Shown here one piece after another: positions 26,035 to 34,495 of a DNA stretch of 64,000 nucleotides (positions within the stretch are counted from its first letter, which is position 1; each line of letters starts with the position of its first letter). The translations under genes and the position numbers were made by a program. This DNA is from UBA12481 sp942493265. GTDB taxonomy: Bacteria; Bacteroidota; Bacteroidia; Bacteroidales; UBA12481. The notes beneath the pieces were generated by a model. The model was not told where the DNA came from. It worked only from the letters and a program-made list of their open reading frames with translations, and ran no database searches. Location: positions 4,216,001 through 4,280,000 of the forward strand of contig OW818688.1 of assembly GCA_942493265.1 (NCBI GenBank), given 5' to 3'.

Positions 26035-26625
26035 TTGAAAATATTCATCAAATATATGGTCAGCAACCGATGCATCATGGTGGTGAAGGAAGAATTGAAA
26101 AAACTCGGACTTCACTTTATCGTGGTAGACATGGGCGTGGTTGACATTATGGAGGATATCACGAGCGATCAGAGGGAGCAGATCAGAACTTCGCTGATTA
26201 ATTCCGGTTTGGAACTCATGGATGACAAAAAAGCAATGCTGATTGAGAAAATCAAATCGGTTATCATTGAAATGGTGCACCATTCGAATGAACTGATCAA
26301 AAGGAATTTTTCGGATTATTTAAGCGAAAAGTTGAATCATGATTACACCTATATGGCAAACCTGTTCTCCGAGGTACAGGGTACAACGATTGAGCATTTC
26401 ATTATCTCCCATAAAATTGAAAGAATCAAGGAACTGATCATCTATGGCGAATTAAACATCACTGAGATTGCCTGGAAGATGAATTACAGCAGCGTAGCCC
26501 ATCTGTCCAATCAGTTTAAAAAGGTAACAGGGCTTTCACCTTCCCATTTTAAGAAATTGAAAGATAAGAGGAGAAATCCGATCGAGGACATAGGTTTACT
26601 GGAGCATCCGAACACACAAAACTAA
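26035..26625 (+). CDS. AraC-family regulator with HMA-like N-terminal domain (paralogue 1)
   Basis: A 196-residue protein. Residues 1-70 (IKYMVSNRC, KLGLHFIVVDMGVVDI, SLINSGLEL) show a beta-alpha-beta-beta-alpha-beta pattern like heavy-metal-associated domains, with one Cys at position 12 where HMA domains have CxxC. Residues about 95-190 are an AraC double helix-turn-helix (NITEIAWKMNYSSVAHLSNQFKKVTGLSPSHFK). The start is TTG, supported by alignment to the ATG-started paralogue at 54520 (MKLFIKYMVSSRC). A three-codon ORF (ATG 26027, stop TGA 26036-26038) overlaps the TTG. Best candidate for the activator of the nine direct-repeat promoters. Confidence 0.85.
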   Translation: MKIFIKYMVSNRCIMVVKEELKKLGLHFIVVDMGVVDIMEDITSDQREQIRTSLINSGLELMDDKKAMLIEKIKSVIIEMVHHSNELIKRNFSDYLSEKLNHDYTYMANLFSEVQGTTIEHFIISHKIERIKELIIYGELNITEIAWKMNYSSVAHLSNQFKKVTGLSPSHFKKLKDKRRNPIEDIGLLEHPNTQN

Positions 26626-26626
26626 A

Positions 26627-29344
26627 ATGGACAAAACAATCACACCTCAGTCACAATACGCAAGCAGTTTGATCGAAGCCAGTCTGGACCCGCTAATAAC
26701 AATCAGTCCCGTTGGAATTATCACTGATATGAACGGTGCCATGCTCAGCATCACAGGCATGACCCGCGAGGAACTCACCGGTACCGACTTTTTTGAATAT
26801 TTTACTGAACCGGCAAAGGCCCGAAGGGTAATGCAGCTGGTTATTACCAAAGGATTTGTTACTGATTCTCCCCTCACCCTTCGGCATGCGAACGGACGGC
26901 TGACCGATGTTTTGTTTAATGGTACAGTGTATAAGGATCGCGAAGGTATCGTTCAGGGAGTTATAATTGTAACGCGGGATATTGGCGAACAAAAATGGGC
27001 CATTGAGCTACTCAAAGCCAATAAAGAGCTTGCCTTTCAAAACCAGGTAAAAGAGAAGCGGGCCGCGGAGCTGGTGATCGCCAACAAGGAACTTGCTTTC
27101 CAAAACGATGAGAAAGAAAAGAGGGCAGCAGAATTGGTGATTGCCAACAAGGAACTTGCTTTTCAAAATGACGAAAAAGGAAAGCGGGCTGCGGAGCTGG
27201 TGATTGCCAACAAGGAACTTGCCTTTCAAATCGGAGAAAAAGCAAAGCGCGCAGGTGAATTAGTTTTGGCGGATAAGGAGCTGGTCTATCAGAACAAGGA
27301 GAAGAAAAAGCAGGAAATTGCTACAATAGAGCTTAAAGCAGTCAGTAATTCAGCAAAACTCGACTCACAATATTCACGGAGCCTGATAGAAGCGAGTCTG
27401 GACCCGCTGTTCACGATCAATCTGGAAGGAAAAATCACTGATCTGAATGATGCTTCTGCCAACATTACCGGTGTTTCCAGGGATAATTTAATCGGCTCGG
27501 ACTTCTTCGACTATTTCACCGAACCTCAGAACGCACGTGAAGTGTATCAGGAGGTATTTGCAAAAGGTTTTGTGGCAGATTATCCATTAACCATCCGGGA
27601 CGGCAAGCTGACCGATGTTTTGTTCAACGGATCTGTTTATAAAAATGACAGTGGCGACGTACAGGGAGTGGTGGTGGTTGCCAGGGACATAACCGATCAG
27701 AAAAGAAATGCCGCTGAATTAACTGAGGCGATTGTGTTTGCCGAGCTGGCAACAGGTTTTGCTGAGGAAGCCAAATTAAAAGCCGAAAGTGCCACGATTA
27801 TTGCTGAAAATGCCGTGAAGGCCAAGCAGCAATTTCTTTCGAACATGAGTCATGAGATCCGTACCCCGATGAATGCCATTATCGGATTTACGAAAGTTCT
27901 GCTTAAAACCGAACTCACATCCAAGCAAAATGAATACTTAACCGCCATAAAAATGAGCGGCGATGCTTTAATCGTACTGATCAATGACATCCTGGACCTG
28001 GCAAAAGTTGATGCCGGAAAAATGACATTTGAGCAAACCCCATTCAAAATGGCCCTGTCGATATCAGCCATGCTCCATTTGTTTGAAACAAAAATCCAGG
28101 AAAAAAACCTGAAACTCATAAAGGAATACGACAGAAGGATCCCGGAGATATTGGTTGGTGACCCGGTTCGGTTACACCAGATCATATTAAACCTGGTTAG
28201 CAATGCCGTTAAATTCACAACCAAAGGATCTATTACGGTTGCGGTGCGTTTACTGAATGAAGATGAGGAGAAGGCAACCGTCGAATTCTCCGTTAAGGAT
28301 ACCGGTATAGGCATACCGGAAAATAAAATAGGAAAGATCTTTGAAAATTTCCAGCAGGCATCAAGCGGAACCTCAAGGCTTTACGGCGGAACCGGTTTGG
28401 GCCTGGCCATTGTGAAGCAATTGGTGGAACCACAGGGAGGCACTATTAAAGTTGTGAGCAAGATGGGTGAAGGATCGACCTTCAGCTTCATTCTGAACTT
28501 TCAGAAAACCACCGCTCAAACCCAGCTGGAATCGGAAATTGTAGAACTCGACAGTGAAATCACCAACATCAGGGTGCTGGTTGTTGAAGACATTCCACTG
28601 AATCAATTATTGATGAAAACATTACTGGATGAGTTCAAATTTGAATGTGAGATTGCTGGAAATGGTCAAATCGCCGTTGATAAGTTAATGGCTAATTCCT
28701 TTGATATCGTCCTCATGGACTTACAGATGCCTGAAATGAACGGATTCGAAGCTACGGATTACATCAGGGGCAAGTTGAAGTCGGATATCCCGATCATCGC
28801 CCTTACGGCCGATGTAACCACCGTTGACCTGGCAAAATGCAAGGCAGTGGGCATGAACGATTATATCGCAAAACCCGTTGACGAAAGATTACTGTACAGC
28901 AAGATTGTTGGACTGGTAAAAAATCCGAACCTCATTAAAACTGCTAAAATAGAGGACATGTGTACTGAAGATAACGAAAAGGTCCGGTGCATCGACCTCG
29001 ATTACCTGACACACCGTACAAAATCAAATCCAAAGCTGATGGCGGAAATGATTGCAGCCTATCTGGAACAAACCCCTCCACTGATTTCAGCCATGAAAAA
29101 AAGTCTGGCCGAAAAAGACTGGAACCTGTTGTATTCAGCGGTTCATAAAATGATTCCGTCATTTTCCATCATGGGAATCAGCATGGATTTCGAAATTATG
29201 GCCAAAACCGTTCAGGAATTTGCCAGCACGCAAAAACAGGCTGAAGGCATACCGGCTTTGGTTTTGAAACTAGAAAACATTTGCAATCAGGCTTGTGACG
29301 AATTAAATGAAGAGTTAACCCGTATAAATGAAACCAACTCATGA
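26627..29344 (+). CDS. Hybrid histidine kinase PAS-coiled coil-PAS-HisKA-HATPase-REC-Hpt
   Basis: A 905-residue soluble phosphorelay kinase. Two closely related PAS domains (about 10-125 and 245-355; both contain SLIEASLDPL and LTDVLFNG) flank five 21-residue heptad-type repeats (ELVIANKELAFQNDEKEKRAA family, residues 127-231). Then come HisKA with His409 (SNMSHEIRTPMNAIIGF), HATPase (NLVSNAVKFT, DTGIGIPE, GGTGLGLAIV), a receiver with Asp698 (LMDLQMPEMNG) and a C-terminal Hpt with His840 (AVHKMIPSF). Starts one base after the AraC gene stop and overlaps the next receiver gene by 4 bases. Cytoplasmic sensing of redox or a small ligand is likely but unproven. Confidence 0.92.
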   Translation: MDKTITPQSQYASSLIEASLDPLITISPVGIITDMNGAMLSITGMTREELTGTDFFEYFTEPAKARRVMQLVITKGFVTDSPLTLRHANGRLTDVLFNGTVYKDREGIVQGVIIVTRDIGEQKWAIELLKANKELAFQNQVKEKRAAELVIANKELAFQNDEKEKRAAELVIANKELAFQNDEKGKRAAELVIANKELAFQIGEKAKRAGELVLADKELVYQNKEKKKQEIATIELKAVSNSAKLDSQYSRSLIEASLDPLFTINLEGKITDLNDASANITGVSRDNLIGSDFFDYFTEPQNAREVYQEVFAKGFVADYPLTIRDGKLTDVLFNGSVYKNDSGDVQGVVVVARDITDQKRNAAELTEAIVFAELATGFAEEAKLKAESATIIAENAVKAKQQFLSNMSHEIRTPMNAIIGFTKVLLKTELTSKQNEYLTAIKMSGDALIVLINDILDLAKVDAGKMTFEQTPFKMALSISAMLHLFETKIQEKNLKLIKEYDRRIPEILVGDPVRLHQIILNLVSNAVKFTTKGSITVAVRLLNEDEEKATVEFSVKDTGIGIPENKIGKIFENFQQASSGTSRLYGGTGLGLAIVKQLVEPQGGTIKVVSKMGEGSTFSFILNFQKTTAQTQLESEIVELDSEITNIRVLVVEDIPLNQLLMKTLLDEFKFECEIAGNGQIAVDKLMANSFDIVLMDLQMPEMNGFEATDYIRGKLKSDIPIIALTADVTTVDLAKCKAVGMNDYIAKPVDERLLYSKIVGLVKNPNLIKTAKIEDMCTEDNEKVRCIDLDYLTHRTKSNPKLMAEMIAAYLEQTPPLISAMKKSLAEKDWNLLYSAVHKMIPSFSIMGISMDFEIMAKTVQEFASTQKQAEGIPALVLKLENICNQACDELNEELTRINETNS
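27005..27319 (+). repeat. Five 63-bp tandem repeats in the hybrid kinase
   Basis: In-frame 63-bp units begin at 27005, 27068, 27131, 27194 and 27257, each encoding a 21-residue (three-heptad) coiled-coil segment. Changing copy number would lengthen the linker between PAS domains by whole helical repeats without breaking the frame. Confidence 0.9.
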
Positions 29345-29772
29345 GTAAAGAGAAAATAAAAATCTACCTGGTAGATGACGATGCTGTATTTTTAAAATCC
29401 CTGGAAATTGATTTCCTGCAGCATGCCGACTTTACGATTGAAACTTTTGCAACAGGTGAACTATGCATTGGGGCATTGTCGGACTCCCCCGACGTGATCA
29501 TCCTGGACTATTTCCTTGACGGAATAGATAAGAATGCTATGAACGGGATTGAAACACTTGATAAAATCAAGGCATTCAACCCGGAAATTCCCGTTATCAT
29601 ATTGTCATGTCAGGACAAGATCGAAGTAGCGGTTAACTGCATGCATCATTTGGCATTTGACTATGTTGTCAAGAGTGAAACGGCCTTTGTACGGTTACAA
29701 AAAATTATCACATCCATTTTCCGCCAACAAAAACTGGAAAAAGAATTAAACTGGTACATGGATAGAATGTAG
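29341..29772 (+). CDS. Single-domain response regulator
   Basis: A 143-residue receiver (CheY-like) with the acidic pocket (YLVDDD), phospho-acceptor Asp56 (IILDYFLDG) and conserved Lys (VVKSE), but no output domain. A short C-terminal helix follows (LEKELNWYMDRM). It overlaps the hybrid kinase by 4 bases and is probably a phosphorelay partner. How the signal reaches gene expression is not evident; the AraC protein in the same operon is a candidate. Confidence 0.88.
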   Translation: MSKEKIKIYLVDDDAVFLKSLEIDFLQHADFTIETFATGELCIGALSDSPDVIILDYFLDGIDKNAMNGIETLDKIKAFNPEIPVIILSCQDKIEVAVNCMHHLAFDYVVKSETAFVRLQKIITSIFRQQKLEKELNWYMDRM

Positions 29773-29782
29773 CCCGCAGATG

Positions 29783-29847
29783 TGTGAATGATGTAACTCT
29801 TTGCATCAATTGTGTAAGGGTTATGCACCCTGGCTGAATGATCTTTG
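29783..29847 (+). promoter_or_regulatory. 65-bp direct-repeat promoter module, site 2
   Basis: TGTGAAT at 29783, half-sites ATGTAAC at 29791 and GTGTAAG at 29812, then 24 bases to CTTTG at 29843 (box GATCTTTG). Precedes the AI-2E transporter/GH130/GT4 operon. A 15-codon ORF (29881-29928) lies in the leader. Confidence 0.83.
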
Positions 29848-29880
29848 CTTTTGTTAAACTTAACAGAAAGCATAGAGATC

Positions 29881-29928
29881 ATGAAAGCGGACCCATTATC
29901 AACGCCAAATTCCGGAAGCCATGCTTAG
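29881..29928 (+). CDS. Possible 15-residue upstream ORF
   Basis: ATG at 29881 opens a frame MKADPLSTPNSGSHA whose stop overlaps the start of the transporter gene (ATGCTTAG). It begins about 27 bases after the predicted transcription start. Overlap suggests translational coupling. No homology or codon evidence supports a functional peptide. Confidence 0.3.
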   Translation: MKADPLSTPNSGSHA

Positions 29929-31030
29929 TCCGGAATTAAAATTGCCGTTTTATGCAAAGTCAACGATCTTCTTTGTCGGAATAATCGCCCTGACGATTAT
30001 CCTGTATATCGGCAAAAGCATATTCGTACCGATCGTATTTGCAATCATTATAGCGATTGTGCTGCATCCGGTGGTGAATTCCATGGTACGCCTGAAAATA
30101 AACAGAGTAATGGCAATCATTATCACCTTGCTGCTCACCGCATTAATCCTGTTTGCATTTGTTTCCCTACTTGTATCCCAGGCCAGTCGGTTTACAGAAA
30201 CCTGGCCCCTGCTGGTAGAAAAATTCAACGGCACCATTGACGAAGCAATCATCTGGGCATCAGCTAATTTTGATATCAATCCGGAGAAGAGCCACGAATG
30301 GATCGCGAAAACCACCGCAGAAATCGCCAATAGAAGTACGGCTGCCATCGGACAAACGCTGGTCATTTTCGGAAGTGTGGTAGTGGTACTCTTTTTAATT
30401 CCGGTATATGTCTTTCTGATCCTTTTTTACCAGCCTATCCTGCGCGATTTTATCCGGAGGCTTTTTGGTGAGAGTGATCAGGGACAGGTAAACCAGATTG
30501 TAACACAAACAAAGACAGTTATCCAGCGCTATCTGGTCGGACTGGTTATCGAGGCGGTCATTGTAGCCTTGCTGGACACGGCAGCGCTGCTGATTTTAGG
30601 AATCGACTATGCGATCCTTCTGGCCATCATTGCAGCTGTTTTAAACGTCATTCCATACATCGGGGGACTTGTGGCGGTAGCTCTTCCCATGATGGTCGCA
30701 CTGGCTACCAAATCGACGCCCATGTATGCCGTTTACGTACTGATCGCCTATTACATTATACAATTGATCGACAACAACTATATCGTACCCATGATCGTGG
30801 CCTCCAAAGTTAAAATCAACGCGCTATTCTCCATAATAGTGGTATTCGTGGGCAATGCACTGTGGGGCATTCCCGGCATGTTTCTTTCCATCCCCCTCCT
30901 GGCCATTCTCAAGCTCTTCTTCGACAATATTGATCCTTTAAAACCATGGGGATTCCTGTTGGGCGACACCATGCCTTCCCTTTTGGAGATTAAACCGATT
31001 TTGAAAATAATTAAAAAGAAACCAGCATGA
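29921..31030 (+). CDS. AI-2E family transporter / permease (PerM-like)
   Basis: A 369-residue polytopic membrane protein of the AI-2E exporter/PerM family: an N-terminal pair of helices (IFFVGIIALTIILYIG, FVPIVFAIIIAIVLHPVV), an extracytoplasmic stretch, and the conserved C-terminal half with LNVIPYIGGLVAVALPM, DNNYIVPMIVASKVKINAL and GNALWGIPGMFLSIPLLAI. Members export varied substrates, including Na+/Li+ in some lineages, so autoinducer export should not be assumed. First gene of an operon with GH130 and GT4 enzymes (4-base overlap). Confidence 0.88.
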   Translation: MLSPELKLPFYAKSTIFFVGIIALTIILYIGKSIFVPIVFAIIIAIVLHPVVNSMVRLKINRVMAIIITLLLTALILFAFVSLLVSQASRFTETWPLLVEKFNGTIDEAIIWASANFDINPEKSHEWIAKTTAEIANRSTAAIGQTLVIFGSVVVVLFLIPVYVFLILFYQPILRDFIRRLFGESDQGQVNQIVTQTKTVIQRYLVGLVIEAVIVALLDTAALLILGIDYAILLAIIAAVLNVIPYIGGLVAVALPMMVALATKSTPMYAVYVLIAYYIIQLIDNNYIVPMIVASKVKINALFSIIVVFVGNALWGIPGMFLSIPLLAILKLFFDNIDPLKPWGFLLGDTMPSLLEIKPILKIIKKKPA

Positions 31031-32070
31031 TCCAGGTAAAAAAAGAAGGAGTCATAATTTATAAAACGGATCTGGAATTTGAAAATGAGGGCGTTCTTAA
31101 TCCCGCGGTAATCCGTGAAGGAGACTCCGTACATATGTTTTACCGGGCCGTGCAGCAAGGGAATCACTCAAGTATCGGCTATTGCAGGCTGGATGGCCCT
31201 TTAAACGTTGTTGAACGGTGGAACCAGCCGATGCTGGTGCCCGAATTTGATTATGAAACGCATGGCGTTGAAGATCCAAGGATTACAAGAATTGATGATA
31301 CCTATTACATGACTTACACAGCCTATGACGGGATTAATGCGAGAGGAGCCCTGGCGACTTCAAAGAAATTAAGTCACTTCAAGAAAAAAGGGATAATTGT
31401 TCCGCCGGTAACCTATTCCGAATTTGTGTTTCTGGCAGAATCAGCAGGTAAAGTGAACGAGAATTATTACCATAATCACAAGTTTTATTATCAGGCAGCA
31501 GATCCTGAAAAAAAAATAATGGTATGGGACAAAAATGTAGTGTTTTTCCCCCGCAAAATTCAGGGCCAGTTTGTTTTTCTGCACCGGATAAGGCCAGGTA
31601 TTCAGATTGCATCAGTAAAAAGTTTAGCCGGACTCACCAAGGCATATTGGGATGCTTACTTTCTCAATTTCCAGGATCATATTGTGCTGGATCCGATCCA
31701 TCAGCATGAGTCAAGCTACATTGGAGGGGGGTGTCCACCCATTGAAACCGAACATGGCTGGCTCTTAATATATCATGGGGTGGAAGAAACGGAAAGAGGG
31801 CTGGTTTATTCAGCTTGTGCAGCCTTGCTGGATCTTGAAAATCCTTCAAAGGAGATTGCCCGGCTGCCCTATGCGCTATTCTCTCCACAATATAAATGGG
31901 AAGTGAAAGGGGAAGTGAATAATGTTGTATTCCCAACAGGAACAGCAATATTCGGTGATACGCTGTTTATTTATTATGGTGCCGCCGATACCCAGATTGC
32001 CTGTGCTTCGGTTCGCTTAACTGAATTACTGGCCGAGTTACTAATCAATATATCAAAAAATGAAATTTAA
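31027..32070 (+). CDS. GH130-family glycoside phosphorylase/hydrolase
   Basis: A 347-residue five-bladed propeller protein. Family GH130 features visible are NPAVI, FYRAV, GVEDPRITRIDDTYYMTYTAYD and the late GGCPPIETEHGWLLIYHGVE. GH130 enzymes mostly phosphorolyse or hydrolyse beta-mannosides. No signal peptide, so it is cytoplasmic. Its stop overlaps the following glycosyltransferase by 11 bases, so the two probably make and recycle one mannose-type glycan. The exact linkage specificity cannot be read from sequence. Confidence 0.85.
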   Translation: MIQVKKEGVIIYKTDLEFENEGVLNPAVIREGDSVHMFYRAVQQGNHSSIGYCRLDGPLNVVERWNQPMLVPEFDYETHGVEDPRITRIDDTYYMTYTAYDGINARGALATSKKLSHFKKKGIIVPPVTYSEFVFLAESAGKVNENYYHNHKFYYQAADPEKKIMVWDKNVVFFPRKIQGQFVFLHRIRPGIQIASVKSLAGLTKAYWDAYFLNFQDHIVLDPIHQHESSYIGGGCPPIETEHGWLLIYHGVEETERGLVYSACAALLDLENPSKEIARLPYALFSPQYKWEVKGEVNNVVFPTGTAIFGDTLFIYYGAADTQIACASVRLTELLAELLINISKNEI

Positions 32071-34411
32071 AATCGATTCTCAACGCTTCGAGGAAGGGTT
32101 AAACATAACCGGTCCATCGTATCCTTATATAAATCAGATACATCCAGGCAAGAACATTTCCAAAACCAAATCAAACGCAGTACACGAAGAAAAAGGCGGA
32201 GTGGCTGGAATTCTGATGATAACTTCCTATCCACCGAGAGAATGCGGAATTGCCACCTATTCGCAGGATTTAATCAAATCAATTAAAAACAAATTCAGCA
32301 GTTCGCTATCGATAAAGGTTTGCGCCCTTGAATCGGGGACCGAGAGCTATTCTTATCCACGTGAAGTAAAATATACGCTCAATACCAGTGCAGAGGAGGA
32401 TTTTGACAGCCTGGCCAATAAAATCAATATCGACAGCCAGATTGACATTGTTTTGGTCCAGCATGAATTTGGCTTTTACAAACTGCAGGAACAAAAATTC
32501 GAACAGTTACTGCAGCAGCTGACCAAGCCGGTTGTGATCGTATTTCATACCGTATTACCCAATCCGGATCAACAGCTTAAAACTAAAGTCCGGAATATTG
32601 CAGCCGCATGCAGGTCAATTATTGTTATGACCAATAATTCCGCAGAATTACTGAGCGGATCCTATGATATCCCAAAACAAAAAATAACAGTCATTTCTCA
32701 TGGAACCCATCTGGTTCAGCACCTGAGCAAAAAATTCCTGAAGGCGAAATATGGATTCAAGGGGCGGAGCATCCTCACCACCTTTGGGCTGCTCAGTTCG
32801 GGCAAAAGCCTTGAAACAACATTGGATGCACTTCCGGCAATCATAAAAAACAGTCCGGAAATTCTATTTCTGATTTTGGGAAAGACTCATCCCGAGGTTG
32901 TGAAATCAGAGGGTGAAAAATATCGTAACAGTTTGATTGCCAAAATAGCACTCAATAAACTGACTGATCACGTTAAATTTGTCAACTCCTATCTTGCCCT
33001 ACCGGATTTGCTGGAATATCTGCAGCTAACTGATATTTACCTCTTTACCACGAACGACCCCAATCAGGCGGTGAGCGGAACTTTTGCTTATGCAATGAGC
33101 TGTGCCTGCCCGATCATCTCCACACCGATTCCACATGCAAAAGAAGTTTTGACTGACGATACAGGAATTATTTTTGACTTCCGGAACTCAGAACAGCTGG
33201 CTCATGGTGTTATCAGATTACTGAATGATGAAACACTACGTAAAAACATCAGTTCTAACGTTTTACATAAAATCGTTCCAACCTCATGGGAGAATTCAGC
33301 GGTTGCACATGCCAGCCTGTTTGAAAAGATTGCGGGAGAAAATTTCAAAATACAATATGATCATCCGGTAATAAACCTGGACCATCTGACCAGGATGACA
33401 ACGGAATCCGGCATGATTCAATTCTCAAAAATCAACCAGCCGGATATCCGGTCGGGTTATACCCTGGACGATAATGCGCGGGCACTTGTTGCATGCTGCA
33501 TGAATTTCAAATTGACGGGTGATGAAGAGATGGTATTTGAAATTCAGAATTACCTCCGGTTCATCAAGCGTTGCCTGCAATCAGACGGAAGTTTCCTGAA
33601 TTACATTGATTCATCCAACGTGTTCTCCAATCAGAATTTCACTGAAAACCTCGACGACGCAAACGGGCGTGCTGTTTGGGCCCTGGGCTACCTGATATCG
33701 TTAAAATCATTGTTACCTGCCGGAATCATTTCCGAAGCAGAAAAAATCATTAAAAAATCGCTGAAACGCATTGGCAATGTGCACTCCACCCGGGCAATGG
33801 CGTTTGCCATTAAAGGGTTGTATTACTATCAGGGCACCGTACCGTCAGCTGAGAATGTGAGTCTCATAAAAACATTTGCCGATCGTTTGCGCGAGATGTA
33901 CAGACATGAATCCAATGAAAAATGGGAATGGTTTGAAGCCTATCTTACTTATGCCAACAGCATTCTGCCTGAAGCCATGCTAATGGCATGGCTGGTTACA
34001 GGAAAGACTGATTATAAAGACATTGCGATACCGTCGCTCAGATTTCTTTTGCAACAAACATTTAAGGAAAAATGGATTGAGGTCATTTCGAACAAAAACT
34101 GGCTGCAAAAGGGTCAGGAAGCGAAACATTCAGGTGAACAGCCGATTGATGTTGCCTACACCGTTATGACATTAGGCCATTTTTACGATGCCACCGGGGA
34201 CCCGGCTTACCTGGCGAAAATGAAAATTGCATTCTCCTGGTTTTTAGGGAACAACAGGTTAAATCAGATTATTTATAACCCCTGCACCGGGGGCTGTTAT
34301 GACGGTCTTGAGGATACCCATGTTAACCTGAATCAGGGTGCTGAATCCACGGTAAGTTACCTCATGGCACGATTATCGGTCGAAAAATATCAGAAACATG
34401 ATCCGGCATGA
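32060..34411 (+). CDS. GT4 glycosyltransferase fused to alpha/alpha-toroid domain
   Basis: A 783-residue two-part enzyme. Residues about 50-430 are a GT-B glycosyltransferase of family 4: SYPPRECGIATYSQDL, LVQHEFG, TTFGLLSSGKSLETTLDALPAI and the nucleotide-sugar end GTFAYAMSCACPIISTPI...EVL. Residues about 440-780 form an (alpha/alpha) toroid-like region (TLDDNARALVACC, ANGRAVWALGYL, HSTRAMAFAIKGLYYY), as in some glycan-processing enzymes. Directly coupled to GH130. Likely synthesises an intracellular or envelope oligosaccharide under stress; this is inference from the promoter and neighbours. Confidence 0.82.
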   Translation: MKFKIDSQRFEEGLNITGPSYPYINQIHPGKNISKTKSNAVHEEKGGVAGILMITSYPPRECGIATYSQDLIKSIKNKFSSSLSIKVCALESGTESYSYPREVKYTLNTSAEEDFDSLANKINIDSQIDIVLVQHEFGFYKLQEQKFEQLLQQLTKPVVIVFHTVLPNPDQQLKTKVRNIAAACRSIIVMTNNSAELLSGSYDIPKQKITVISHGTHLVQHLSKKFLKAKYGFKGRSILTTFGLLSSGKSLETTLDALPAIIKNSPEILFLILGKTHPEVVKSEGEKYRNSLIAKIALNKLTDHVKFVNSYLALPDLLEYLQLTDIYLFTTNDPNQAVSGTFAYAMSCACPIISTPIPHAKEVLTDDTGIIFDFRNSEQLAHGVIRLLNDETLRKNISSNVLHKIVPTSWENSAVAHASLFEKIAGENFKIQYDHPVINLDHLTRMTTESGMIQFSKINQPDIRSGYTLDDNARALVACCMNFKLTGDEEMVFEIQNYLRFIKRCLQSDGSFLNYIDSSNVFSNQNFTENLDDANGRAVWALGYLISLKSLLPAGIISEAEKIIKKSLKRIGNVHSTRAMAFAIKGLYYYQGTVPSAENVSLIKTFADRLREMYRHESNEKWEWFEAYLTYANSILPEAMLMAWLVTGKTDYKDIAIPSLRFLLQQTFKEKWIEVISNKNWLQKGQEAKHSGEQPIDVAYTVMTLGHFYDATGDPAYLAKMKIAFSWFLGNNRLNQIIYNPCTGGCYDGLEDTHVNLNQGAESTVSYLMARLSVEKYQKHDPA

Positions 34412-34413
34412 TG

Positions 34414-34478
34414 TGTGAATCATGCAACTTCCTTGAAAAGTTATGTAACATTTTCCGGTGCTGATGTAAAGACCTTTG
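34414..34478 (+). promoter_or_regulatory. 65-bp direct-repeat promoter module, site 3
   Basis: TGTGAAT at 34414, half-sites ATGCAAC at 34422 and ATGTAAC at 34443, then 24 bases to CTTTG at 34474 (box GACCTTTG). It begins 3 bases after the GT4 stop and lies inside an open upstream extension of the mlaE frame, which fixes the mlaE start at 34496. Confidence 0.85.
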
Positions 34479-34495
34479 GCAGGAATTATAATACC

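Noticed and set aside
29921..31030. Quorum-sensing autoinducer exporter
   Set aside because: The family name is historical and members transport diverse substrates; no luxS or related gene is in the window.
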